A DNA stretch of 11,809 bases from CAZWVM01 sp964637705 (GTDB lineage: Bacteria > UBA8481): contig CAZWVM010000112.1 in the NCBI GenBank assembly GCA_964637705.1, positions 1 through 11,809 of the forward strand. The letters run 5' to 3'. Shown here one piece after another: positions 1 through 7,989 of the stretch (position 1 is the first letter of the stretch; each line of letters starts with the position of its first letter). Made by a program: the position numbers and the translations under genes. The notes under the pieces were generated by a model. The model ran no database searches. It had not been told where the DNA came from and saw nothing but the letters and a program-made list of their open reading frames with translations.

Positions 1-2
1 AG

Positions 3-3000
3 ATCGGCGGCCTGCCCCACGCGGCGGCCGACATCGCGATGTACAACAAGAACGTGATGGCCGTCTCGATGGTATTGAACAAGCTTGGCGACAGCCGCAA
101 GAACCGCCAGGGCGAGATCCTGATCCTGACCGGCGTCGATACGGCCGGATACAACAACTGGGGCTCCGTCAACAACGTCAACTGCTTCCAGATGAAGCGG
201 CGCGGCGGGACGGATACCGGTTTCTGCTGGAACGTCTCCTGGGACACCGGCGGACGCGCCCTCTCCTTCGCGGTCGACCAGACGGGACGCTTCAACAACG
301 CCTTCACCTGGGCCTGGCACTACGCGCCCGAGCGCAACTTCATGAACACCAACTTCGACGTGATGGCCACGTACGTCACGGACACCTGGTTCACGCCGAA
401 CTACCCGACGAACCTCATCAACAACGCCTCGGGCCTGGATGACATGAGCGCGGGGTTCTCGCAGGGCAGCGCGGCGCGCGCCGCCTACGTCTCCTACAAC
501 CGGGACGCGGGCACCGTCGGCCTCAAGATCGCCCGCATCGATGGGACGACCACAATCGACCAGTCGGGAGGCATCCTCTTCCAGGACGGCCGCGTGACGG
601 CGATCATCGACGAAAGCGATAACCTCTCCGGGTCCGTGAACCTGCGCGTGGAGAAGCCCTCCGACGTGCCGGCGTCGTCCACCCCCGAGTCGATCGCTCT
701 CACGGGCAAGGCGCGGGAGTTCTTCCCCGACGGCCACACCTTCGACGATTCGATCACCGTCATCCTCTATTACGACGCGGGCGACCTCGCCGCGGCGGGC
801 ATCGCGGACGGGACCGCCGACGAATACCTCCTCAAGGTCTTCTGGTACAACACGACAGCCGGCGCCTGGGTCGACTACGGGGCCGTTGTCGATCCGACGA
901 ACCAGAACGGGGCCCTGGGCAAGCTCACCTTCACGACGAAGCACTTCTCGACCTACGGCATCGGCTACGTCCCGCAGGCCCCGGTCGCGCCCCTCGCGCC
1001 GCTCGCGGTCAGGCCGGCGCACGGCGAATCCGTAACGATCCCCTCGCCGGTCTTCTCCTGGATCCACCGCGATTCCCAGTCCCGCTCGCAGGTGGGCGTC
1101 CAGCTCCAGGTCTCCGCGGATCCGTCCTTCGCCCTGCCGCTCTTCACGGAGAACCGCACGACGAGCGAGACCTCGATCACGCCCTCGAACTCGCTCCCGC
1201 GCGGCGACAGCCTCCTCTACTGGCGCGTCCGCACCGCGGCCGCGCCGGGCGCCTTCGGCGCCTGGAGCGCCGGCGACTCCCTCTTCTTCACGCGGCTCCG
1301 CGTGCCGGGAGCCCCGACGATTCTCGCGCCGCAGGACGCGATCGAGACGCGTCAGGCGAGGCCGACCTTCGCCTGGATCCATTCCGACGCCGATGGCGAC
1401 ACCCAGCACGGCTTCCAGATCGTCGTGGCCGACGATTCGACCTTCGAGAACCCCCCGGTCTCCGTCATCCACGACTCGACCGCCTCCTCCTTCCGACTGG
1501 CGGCCGGCCTGGCTGATGGTCTCCATTACTGGAGAGTTCGCACCGCGGATGCAACGGGTTACGGCGCCTGGTCGGATGACCGGACGATCACGATCAACAC
1601 GAAACCCCTGGCGCCGGTTGCGGTGACCGTCCCCGGTCCGGTGACCTCGCCCGCGGTGCTTCTCTCCTGGACCCACGTGGATCCGGAGAGCCGCGCGCAG
1701 GCGGCGATGGGAATCGAAATCGCCTCGGATTCCTCCTTCGCGACGCTCCTCGCCTCGGTCGCGGCCGACACGGCCGCCACCTCGGCGCACGTGACCGGCG
1801 AAGCCCTCTCCGCTCTCCGCGGCGTCAGCACGCTCCACGTCCGCGTTCGGACCGCAGCCTCGGGTCGGAACTTCGGCCCCTGGACCACGGGCACCGTGGA
1901 GGCGCGGCTGAACCCGCCGTCGGCGCCCGCGCTCGTCGCGCCCGTCGACGCCCTCGAGACGACCGCCGCCTCGATCACCCTGCAATGGACCCACGTCGAC
2001 GCGGAGGGGAACGCGCAGGCCGGCTACTCGATGGAGGTGGCGCGCGACGCCGGATTCGCCTCGAAGGTCGTCGATCATGCGGCCTGGTCCCCGGCCACCT
2101 CCTTCCCGGTCACCGGCCTCGCAGGAGGCCTCTACCACTGGCGCGTCGCCACCCGCGACGAAGTGGGGCTCGGATCCTGGTCCGCCACGCGGACCTTCCG
2201 AGTCGATTCACGTTCGCTGGCTCCTCTTCCCTCCTCTCCGGCCCAGGGCGCGATCGTCGCCACGGCCCGGCCGACCTTCGCCTGGGCCCATCGCGATCCG
2301 GCCGGACTGCCCCAGACCTCGGCGCGGCTCGAGATCTCGACCGACTCCACCTTCACTTCGACCTGGCGCACGGTCGTCGTCGTCGGTTCCGCGCTCACGC
2401 GCACCCTGGAGGAGAACGAAAGCCTGCCGCTCCGGGGCGAATCGACCGTGTATTGGCGCGTGAGGACGGCCAGCTTCGGCACCGACTACGGCCCGGTCTC
2501 CGCGGAGTCCTCCTTCCTCCTGCGCACCGCGCCCCCGGGCACGCCGATTCTCCTCACTCCCTCCAACGGGACCGTGACCCGGCAGAGCGAGATGGAATTC
2601 CAGTGGGATCCGAATCTCCCGCCGGAGATGCCGCAGACGGAGTTCGAGTTCCACATCTCCACGGACAGCTTCTTCGCCGACTCGCGCGTCTACACGGGCG
2701 AGGGCGTCCGCAGCGTTCCAAGCGACCTCCCCGACTGGCGCCGCCGCTACTGGCGCGTCCGTGCGGCGAACGCGATGGGCTGGGGCCCGTGGTCGGAGAC
2801 GCGATCCTTCAACCCGCCGGTCTGGCGCGACGTGGCCCTGACGACGCCGAGGCAGGTGCCGGCGGGCGAGACGGTCACGATCGGCCTTCAGCTCTTCAAC
2901 GGAGCCGGCGCGGCGACGGAATGGACGGGCGGGCCGGCCGTGACGGTGGGCGGCCGCACCTACGCCGGTACGCGGCTCCTCAACGCCGCCGATCCGACGA

Positions 3001-4190
3001 AGGGCACTCTCGCCCTGCGCTTCGACACCAACGGCACCTACGTCGTGAATCTCGGCGAGGAGCAACTCGCGGACAGCGTCACGATCTACGTCCTCGTGCG
3101 GCCCTCCACCGGGGAGACCTACGTCATCGCCTGCGGTCCCTCGGGGGTCGGGCAGAGGTTCCTGCCGAACGACACCTCGATGACCGCGATCTTCCGCGCC
3201 CAGGCGCCGGATTCCGGGTTCCGCCTGAGGATCGCCACGATGAACGACACGACGATCCTCGGGCTCACGGCCCCGACCCTGGTCGACACGGCGGGCTACG
3301 TCTACTGGGAGAGCATCCCGGTGGCCCTCACGCCGGGCCGGCGCGTCCAGGTCCAGGTCTACCGTAACGGGCAGCTCGTCTCCTCCGACCTCGCCTTCGT
3401 CCTCATGAACCCCGCGGCGGCAACGCAGTTCCTGGAGCACGAAACCTCGACGACGAGGGCGGCCGTCACCGTTCCGGCCGGATCCGTCAGCCAGCCCGTC
3501 TGGATCCGCTTCGTGCGCAACGGCGTCGATTCATCGCTCGACGAGGCGAACCGCCATGCCCGCACCCTGGGCCGTCGCTTCCTCGACGGCACGGGCCTCG
3601 ACATCATCTGCGAGGACCTGAACGGAAACACGATCTCGAGCTTCAGCCGCGACCTGACCCTGCACCTGCCCTCGTCCGGCGGAAACGCCCTCCGGATCGC
3701 CTACCTGAACGGCAACCGCTGGATGGAGCTGGATGGAACCGTCTTCGACTCCGCCCTGCAGGAGGCCCGCGTCAGCGCGAACCACCTCTCGGTCTGGGGC
3801 CTGACCGTCGGCTTCCCGGGCACGGGCAACGTCGGGCTGGCCGTGCCCTATCCCAACCCGTGGCGCAGCGACGGTCCCTCGGCCGGATACGTCCCGACCG
3901 ACCCGCGCTTCGGTGTCAAGTTCGACCAGCTTCCCACCGGGCTCGTCCGCTTCCGCATCTACACGATCTCGGGTGAACTCGTCCTCGACGGCTCCCTCGA
4001 CCCCTCGTCGCTCGGCGCCACGGCGGCGAACGGCCACCTGCAGGTCGTCGACGTGGGCGGAGCCACCGGCCAGGTGACGCGGTGGGACCTGAAGAACCAG
4101 CACGGCAACGATGTCGCCTCGGGGCTCTACATGGTCGTTCTCGAGGGCCCGGGCGGACGGGCCGTGAAGAGGGTCGCGATCATCCGATAA
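3..4190 (+). CDS. Giant extracellular fibronectin-III-like repeat protein with FlgD-like C-terminal tail (5' partial)
   Basis: The reading frame is open from the window edge (first full codon at 3, 1395 residues to TAA), so the ATG at 39 is only the first internal Met and the true start is upstream. An N-terminal region of unknown fold reaches about nt 640. A beta-rich domain follows (about 640-970) ending HFSTYGIG. Six modules of about 100 residues then run from about 1000 to 2820. They share F-x-W-x-H-x-D early, a D-x-x-F-A-like strand, and a YWRVR...G-W-S ending; the WRVR-like motifs fall near 1218, 1527, 1836, 2131, 2452 and 2749. These resemble fibronectin-III/Ig folds. Further beta-rich sequence leads to a second domain ending NHLSVWGLTVG (to about 3830). 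The C-terminus has YPNPW (from 3849), RIYTISGELV, and WDLKN..G..VASGLY, which is typical of FlgD-Ig-like or secretion-tail domains. I infer a secreted or surface structural protein or adhesin. No catalytic motif is evident. Confidence 0.85.
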   Translation: MGGLPHAAADIAMYNKNVMAVSMVLNKLGDSRKNRQGEILILTGVDTAGYNNWGSVNNVNCFQMKRRGGTDTGFCWNVSWDTGGRALSFAVDQTGRFNNAFTWAWHYAPERNFMNTNFDVMATYVTDTWFTPNYPTNLINNASGLDDMSAGFSQGSAARAAYVSYNRDAGTVGLKIARIDGTTTIDQSGGILFQDGRVTAIIDESDNLSGSVNLRVEKPSDVPASSTPESIALTGKAREFFPDGHTFDDSITVILYYDAGDLAAAGIADGTADEYLLKVFWYNTTAGAWVDYGAVVDPTNQNGALGKLTFTTKHFSTYGIGYVPQAPVAPLAPLAVRPAHGESVTIPSPVFSWIHRDSQSRSQVGVQLQVSADPSFALPLFTENRTTSETSITPSNSLPRGDSLLYWRVRTAAAPGAFGAWSAGDSLFFTRLRVPGAPTILAPQDAIETRQARPTFAWIHSDADGDTQHGFQIVVADDSTFENPPVSVIHDSTASSFRLAAGLADGLHYWRVRTADATGYGAWSDDRTITINTKPLAPVAVTVPGPVTSPAVLLSWTHVDPESRAQAAMGIEIASDSSFATLLASVAADTAATSAHVTGEALSALRGVSTLHVRVRTAASGRNFGPWTTGTVEARLNPPSAPALVAPVDALETTAASITLQWTHVDAEGNAQAGYSMEVARDAGFASKVVDHAAWSPATSFPVTGLAGGLYHWRVATRDEVGLGSWSATRTFRVDSRSLAPLPSSPAQGAIVATARPTFAWAHRDPAGLPQTSARLEISTDSTFTSTWRTVVVVGSALTRTLEENESLPLRGESTVYWRVRTASFGTDYGPVSAESSFLLRTAPPGTPILLTPSNGTVTRQSEMEFQWDPNLPPEMPQTEFEFHISTDSFFADSRVYTGEGVRSVPSDLPDWRRRYWRVRAANAMGWGPWSETRSFNPPVWRDVALTTPRQVPAGETVTIGLQLFNGAGAATEWTGGPAVTVGGRTYAGTRLLNAADPTKGTLALRFDTNGTYVVNLGEEQLADSVTIYVLVRPSTGETYVIACGPSGVGQRFLPNDTSMTAIFRAQAPDSGFRLRIATMNDTTILGLTAPTLVDTAGYVYWESIPVALTPGRRVQVQVYRNGQLVSSDLAFVLMNPAAATQFLEHETSTTRAAVTVPAGSVSQPVWIRFVRNGVDSSLDEANRHARTLGRRFLDGTGLDIICEDLNGNTISSFSRDLTLHLPSSGGNALRIAYLNGNRWMELDGTVFDSALQEARVSANHLSVWGLTVGFPGTGNVGLAVPYPNPWRSDGPSAGYVPTDPRFGVKFDQLPTGLVRFRIYTISGELVLDGSLDPSSLGATAANGHLQVVDVGGATGQVTRWDLKNQHGNDVASGLYMVVLEGPGGRAVKRVAIIR

Positions 4191-4207
4191 GGATCATCCC
4201 TTCCTGT

Positions 4208-4237
4208 TTGCCATGCGGAAGATGGAAAATGAATTAT
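4208..4237 (+). promoter_or_regulatory. Possible sigma70-type promoter for the ABC exporter operon
   Basis: TTGCCA (4208-4213) lies 18 nt before AATTAT (4232-4237), matching the TTGACA and TATAAT consensus at 5/6 and 4/6 positions. This stretch is AT-richer than its surroundings. Transcription would start near 4244, leaving a leader of about 25 nt before the ATG at 4270. If correct, that argues against the upstream in-frame ATG at 4213, which would lie before the transcription start. The call rests on motif match only. Confidence 0.3.
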
Positions 4238-4269
4238 CAGATTCCTCGCGCGGGTCGTATCATGGAGTC

Positions 4270-5049
4270 ATGACCTCCGGCATCGTCATCCGGTCCCTCA
4301 CCGTCCGCTACGACGGCTTCGAGGCCGTCTCCGGGCTCGATCTCGAGGTCTCCCCCGGCGAGATCCTCGGCCTTCTCGGCCCGAACGGGGCGGGCAAGAC
4401 GACGACAATCCGCGCAGTGAGCGGGATGCTCCGCCCCGACGAGGGCACGGTCTCGATCGCCGGCGCGGACACGCGGACGAACGGGGACGAGGCGCGGGCG
4501 CGTCTCTCCTTCGTGCCGGACCGACCTCACCTGTATGAACTTCTCACGGCGTGGGAATACCTCGAGTTCGTCGCCGGGCTCTGGTCGCTTCCCGACGGGT
4601 GGCAGGGCGGCGCGGAGGCCCACCTTCGGACCTTCTCCCTTTTCGACGTCCGCCACGACCTGCTCGAATCGTATTCGCAGGGCATGAGACAGAAGATCCT
4701 CCTGGTCGCCGGTCTCATCCACGCCCCCTCGGCCTGGGTCCTGGACGAACCGATGAGCGGGTTGGATCCGCGGGCGGCGCGGCTGATGCGGGACGTGTTG
4801 CGGCGCGAGGCGGGGCGCGGATGCGCGATCCTCCTTTCGACGCACACGCTGGACATCGCGGAGCGGATGTGCGACCGGATCGCGATCATCGACCGCGGGA
4901 GGAAGATCGCGGAGGGCACGCTTGACGAACTGCGCCGGTCCGACGCGGGGGGCGGCGCGGGGGCGACGCAAGCCGAACGCCTCGAGGACCTTTTCCTGCG
5001 GCTGACGGAGGCCGGCGACGAGGACGCGGCGGCCGAGGCCCTGGTGTGA
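4270..5049 (+). CDS. ABC transporter ATP-binding protein (ABC-2 type exporter)
   Basis: This 259-residue nucleotide-binding subunit would power the export permease encoded next. From the ATG at 4270, Walker A is GPNGAGKTT (37-45). The ABC signature is YSQGMRQK (135-142), a variant of the usual S-G-G-x-x-Q with Gln in place of the first Gly. Walker B is VLDEP with D159/E160, followed by the D-loop SGLDP, and the switch His is H192 in LSTHTL. The C-terminal 40 residues are Gly/Ala/Glu-rich and less conserved. In-frame ATGs at 4213 and 4222 would add up to 19 residues, but ABC homology begins just after 4270. A GGAG lies only 2 nt before 4270, so ribosome-binding support is poor for every candidate start. 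Family context suggests a CcmA/NatA-like exporter ATPase; the substrate is unknown. Confidence 0.92.
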   Translation: MTSGIVIRSLTVRYDGFEAVSGLDLEVSPGEILGLLGPNGAGKTTTIRAVSGMLRPDEGTVSIAGADTRTNGDEARARLSFVPDRPHLYELLTAWEYLEFVAGLWSLPDGWQGGAEAHLRTFSLFDVRHDLLESYSQGMRQKILLVAGLIHAPSAWVLDEPMSGLDPRAARLMRDVLRREAGRGCAILLSTHTLDIAERMCDRIAIIDRGRKIAEGTLDELRRSDAGGGAGATQAERLEDLFLRLTEAGDEDAAAEALV

Positions 5050-5097
5050 CGAGAAAAGCCGCCAACGGTTCCCGCCTCATTCCCACGCTGCATTTCA

Positions 5098-5180
5098 CAT
5101 GGATATTCAGGATCGTCAGGATTGGATTTCCAAACATGAGTCCAATCAATCCTGCATCCTGTCAATCCTGGATATCCATG
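5098..5180. repeat. Imperfect palindromic repeat built of GGAT/ATCC-cored units
   Basis: The left arm (5098-5126) opens CATGGATAT and the right arm (5141-5180) closes ATATCCATG, a perfect 9-bp outer match. Inside, CAGGAT (5108-5113) pairs with ATCCTG (5165-5170), and a second CAGGAT (5117-5122) pairs with ATCCTG (5156-5161). The innermost TTGGA/TCCAA segments flank the loop (5127-5140). The right arm has about 11 extra bases, so the hairpin is bulged. Both arms consist of 7-9-nt units repeating a GGAT core. It sits alone in the 204-nt gap between the ATPase stop and the permease ATG, as expected for a dispersed REP- or MITE-like element. There is no T-run after it, so it is not a typical intrinsic terminator. 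Confidence 0.75.
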
Positions 5181-5253
5181 CGATGATGACCACCGCTCAA
5201 CAGGAAGCTTCTTTCGGTTATCGCTCCAGATCCTGTTGGCTTCACCCGGCCTC

Positions 5254-6936
5254 ATGACGCGCTCGCCGGGAGCGGCCCTCCTCCGGGCCGAGATCACGGC
5301 CTTCGACAACCGCTGGACGCGCGGAAGCGCGCCGGCGCGTCGCTTCCGCAGTCTGCTCGTCGTCGTCGCCGTCCTCGTCGTTCTCCTCCTCTTCGGAGCC
5401 TCCTACCGCGCCTTCAACCACCTCCTGCACAACCTGACCCTCACCCCGGAACTGGGTGCGCCGCTCGTACTTCGGCTCCTGGAGATGGGACACCTGCTCT
5501 TTCTCGTCATGCTCTTCATCTCCGCCCTCTCCGTCACACTCTCCGTCCTCTACCTGGATCCCGAGATCGGATTCCTCATGACGACGCCGCTCTCGCGCGG
5601 CGCGTTCCGCGCGGCGCGCATCCTGACCGCCGTGATCCGGTCCTCCTGGTTCGTCTTTCTCGCCGCCACACCGATCCTTCTCGGCCACGCCTGCGCCGCC
5701 TTCGAACCCGCCTTCATCCTGCCGCGCTTCCTCCTCTCGCTCGCGATCCTCACCCTCTACGTTCTCGTCGCCGCCTCGCCCGGCGTGGCGACCGCCGTCC
5801 TCATCGCGCGCTTCGTGCCGGCGCGGAGAGCCAAGGCGGTCATGGTGATTCTCGCCGTGATCGGTCTCTCCCTCCTCGTCCTGGGGATGCGCGCGATGGC
5901 GCCGGAACGGTTTTTGAGGCCCCGGATCGACCCGAACCTCGGCATCACTCTCGCGGCGGTCGCCGAGCCGGCCTCGCCCTGGCTCCCCTCGGGCTGGGCC
6001 GCGGAGGCGGTCGCGAACGCGGATCCGGCGGCCGGGGGCAAGCTGGCCGCGGCGGCGCTCCTCGCGCTCGGGCTCTGCGGCGCGATCGTGGCGCGCCACC
6101 ACGAGGCCGGGCTGAACCGCGTGAACCGTGAGCGCTCGACGACGCTGCCCCCCGGCTCGAGGGCCGCCGCGCGGCTCGCCCGGCTGCTCCCCGCGCGCCT
6201 CAGGCTCGTCGCCGTGAAGGACTTCAAGCTCTTCTGGCGCGATCCCTCCCAGTGGTCCCAGCTCATCATCCTGCTCGCCCTCGTCGTCCTCTACGTCTTC
6301 AACTTCCGCCAGTTCAAAGGCGAGATCGCGACGGTCTTCTTGAAGGATATCGTCAGCTTCGCGAACCTGGCGATGGCCGGGTTCGTTCTCACGGCGGTGG
6401 CGAATCGTTTCGTCTTCTCGGCCCTGAGCCTGGAGGGCCGCGCGATCTGGATCCTGCGCTCCTCGCCGTATCCTCTCGCGCGAGTCTTTCTCACGAAGGC
6501 TCTCACGGCCTTCCTGCCGCTTCTCCTCCTGACCGAGACGATCACCTGGCTCTCCAACCGCGCGCTCGACGTGTCGCCGGGCTTCCTCTGGGCCTCGGCG
6601 CTCTCGGTGCTCCTCATGACCGCGGCTTTGACCTCGCTCGGGGTGGGGCTCGGCGCCCTGGCACCGCGTTTCGACCTGAAGGACCCGGCCCAGATCGGGA
6701 TGACGCCGGCGGGGCTCGTCTTCATGGGCGCGGGTCTCGTGTATGTCGGCCTCACGGTTCTGTCGCTCGCCGCCGTCATCATGCTGGCCTGGCGGTCGCG
6801 CTTCCTCGGCGATCTCCCCTCCGCGCCCCTCGTCATCGTCCTCGTCTTCTTCTCGATCGCGCTGCACTCCGCCATGATCCTCGTGCCGTGGCGCCTGGGG
6901 CTCGAACGCATCCGTCGGTTGGAACTGAGAGCATGA
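5254..6936 (+). CDS. ABC exporter membrane permease, about 12 transmembrane segments
   Basis: From the ATG at 5254 the product has 560 residues; an alternative TTG at 5236 would add six. Neither start has a clear Shine-Dalgarno sequence. About twelve hydrophobic stretches are visible, among them LLVVVAVLVVLLLFGA near the N-terminus, then LLFLVMLFISALSV, FLLSLAILTLYVLVAA, VMVILAVIGLSLLVLG, LIILLALVVLYVFNF, FLPLLLLTETITWL and IVLVFFSIALHSAMIL at the end. A more polar stretch near the middle contains RLVAVKDFKLFWRDPSQW, a K-D-x-x-x-x-x-R-D-P pattern I associate with large ABC-2-like export permeases. The order with the upstream ATPase supports a two-gene exporter in which ATPase dimers drive this membrane subunit. 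The stop codon overlaps the next gene's ATG (ATGA), implying translational coupling. Substrate unknown. Confidence 0.88.
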   Translation: MTRSPGAALLRAEITAFDNRWTRGSAPARRFRSLLVVVAVLVVLLLFGASYRAFNHLLHNLTLTPELGAPLVLRLLEMGHLLFLVMLFISALSVTLSVLYLDPEIGFLMTTPLSRGAFRAARILTAVIRSSWFVFLAATPILLGHACAAFEPAFILPRFLLSLAILTLYVLVAASPGVATAVLIARFVPARRAKAVMVILAVIGLSLLVLGMRAMAPERFLRPRIDPNLGITLAAVAEPASPWLPSGWAAEAVANADPAAGGKLAAAALLALGLCGAIVARHHEAGLNRVNRERSTTLPPGSRAAARLARLLPARLRLVAVKDFKLFWRDPSQWSQLIILLALVVLYVFNFRQFKGEIATVFLKDIVSFANLAMAGFVLTAVANRFVFSALSLEGRAIWILRSSPYPLARVFLTKALTAFLPLLLLTETITWLSNRALDVSPGFLWASALSVLLMTAALTSLGVGLGALAPRFDLKDPAQIGMTPAGLVFMGAGLVYVGLTVLSLAAVIMLAWRSRFLGDLPSAPLVIVLVFFSIALHSAMILVPWRLGLERIRRLELRA

Positions 6937-7925
6937 CCGCGCCGCACCCCTGGAAGGCGACGCTCTGCCTCACCTACCTCTGCAACCTGCGCTGCGGGTT
7001 CTGCCGGATCTGGGAGCGTAGGCCCGAGGGCGAGATGACGGCCGGGGAGTGGCGGCGGGTGCTCGAGAGGTCACCGCGCTTCGCGTGGATCGATCTGACG
7101 GGGGGCGAGATCACGCTGAGGGAGGACTGGGAGGAGATCGCGGAGGCGGCGGTCGCGATCCACCGTCCTCGGGTCCTGCACTTCCCGACGAACGGTTCGT
7201 TTCCGGCGCGCCTCGCGCCGCTCGAGGCGTTGGCGCGAAAGACCAGGCTGGTCGTCACCGTCTCGATCGACGGGCCGAGAGAGATCCATGACCGCATGAG
7301 AGGCGTCGAGGGTTCGTGGGAGAAAACGGTGGAGTCCCTGGCGCGGATCCGGGCCATGAAGGGCGTCAAGGTCAAGGCCGGGATGACGCTCTGCCGCGAG
7401 AACGAGGACGAGGTCGAAAGGGCCGTCGCGGAGATCGCGGCGAGGGTCGCGGGATTCGGCCCGGAGGACCTGCACGTGAACCTCGCGCAGGTCTCCTCCC
7501 ACTACTACGGCAACGAGGCGGGACTCTTCGAGGAGGCGCGGAAGGTGCCGAAAGGCGCTCGAAGCGAGGCGTCGCTCGCGGGCGTGCTGGCCGGGTGGCT
7601 GGAAAACCGGTATCGGCGACTCCTGCCGCGCTATCTCGCGACAAGGCGGTGCCCCCTGCCCTGCCGCTCCCTCGCGGCGACGGTCTTCGTCTCCCCGACG
7701 GGAGAGGTCCATCCCTGCATCACGGATCCGAGGGTGGTGGGACACCTGAGGGAATCGAATCACGATCTCGCGGCGATCCTCGAGTCGCCCGAGGCCGAGC
7801 GGTTGAGAAAAGCAATCGGAGCGGGCGATTGCCCGCACTGCTGGACGCCCTGCGAAGCCTATCCGACGATTGTCGAATGCTCGCTTCCGGCACGTTGGGT
7901 TCTCAATATCGCACGTCTTCTCTGA
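6933..7925 (+). CDS. Radical SAM enzyme with SPASM-like C-terminal cysteine domain
   Basis: The 330-residue protein starts at an ATG overlapping the permease stop by 4 nt. It has the radical SAM cluster motif CNLRCGFC (C17, C21, C24), the SAM-binding GGE motif in LTGGEITLRE, and SIDGPREIHDRMRG typical of the core barrel. The C-terminal third has further cysteines: C240, C244, C262 (in a G-x4-C context, SPTGEVHPC), C300, C303, C307 and C316. This resembles a SPASM or twitch domain carrying auxiliary Fe-S clusters, as in enzymes that modify ribosomal peptides or proteins. Known family role: reductive cleavage of S-adenosylmethionine to start radical chemistry. Inferred role: maturation of a substrate of the adjacent exporter, or of an envelope protein. 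No precursor peptide gene was found nearby, so the substrate is unassigned. Confidence 0.9.
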   Translation: MTAPHPWKATLCLTYLCNLRCGFCRIWERRPEGEMTAGEWRRVLERSPRFAWIDLTGGEITLREDWEEIAEAAVAIHRPRVLHFPTNGSFPARLAPLEALARKTRLVVTVSIDGPREIHDRMRGVEGSWEKTVESLARIRAMKGVKVKAGMTLCRENEDEVERAVAEIAARVAGFGPEDLHVNLAQVSSHYYGNEAGLFEEARKVPKGARSEASLAGVLAGWLENRYRRLLPRYLATRRCPLPCRSLAATVFVSPTGEVHPCITDPRVVGHLRESNHDLAAILESPEAERLRKAIGAGDCPHCWTPCEAYPTIVECSLPARWVLNIARLL

Positions 7926-7926
7926 T

Positions 7927-7939
7927 CAGCGTTACGCTG
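7927..7939 (+). terminator. Short perfect palindrome after the radical SAM gene, possible weak terminator
   Basis: CAGCGT and ACGCTG are perfect complements around a single central T, forming a 5-bp hairpin with a 3-nt loop immediately after the TGA at 7923-7925. No U-run follows directly; GATTTT lies 12 nt further on. It could be a weak terminator or a binding site, and the evidence is limited to symmetry and position. Confidence 0.25.
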
Positions 7940-7954
7940 CCTAACAGGATGATT

Positions 7955-7984
7955 TTCACCGTCTTTTCGCCCCTCCTGTATCAT
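7955..7984 (+). promoter_or_regulatory. Candidate promoter for the Tad-like operon
   Basis: TTCACC (7955-7960) and TATCAT (7979-7984) are separated by 18 nt, matching the sigma70 consensus 4/6 and 5/6. They lie in the AT-richer gap between the radical SAM gene and the first Tad-like gene. Predicted transcription would start near 7991, leaving a leader of about 38 nt that contains almost all of the 7990-8028 inverted repeat. Motif match only. Confidence 0.25.
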
Positions 7985-7989
7985 TTTTC

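Noticed and set aside
1985..3367. Long + strand open frame (460 codons) in another frame of the giant protein gene
   Set aside because: The translation is Arg/Gly/Pro/Asp-rich low-complexity sequence typical of a shifted frame in high-GC DNA, whereas the overlapping frame has clear repeated domains.
2208..3440. Antisense open frame (410 codons) opposite the giant protein gene
   Set aside because: It is charged low-complexity sequence without motifs, and a codon-bias shadow explains it.
4178..4200. Repeated GATCATCC at the end of the giant protein gene, considered as a terminator
   Set aside because: The copies are direct, not inverted, and no stem or T-run follows.
5242..6867. Long antisense open frame (541 codons) opposite the permease gene
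   Set aside because: The product is almost entirely Arg/Glu/Asp/Gly, as expected from the complement of Leu/Val/Ala-rich membrane codons. No start signal or domain is seen.
6252..6932. Upstream extension of the radical SAM frame through the permease gene
   Set aside because: The sequence is Arg/Pro/Gly-rich shadow of the permease. Homology starts just after ATG 6933, which forms the ATGA overlap.
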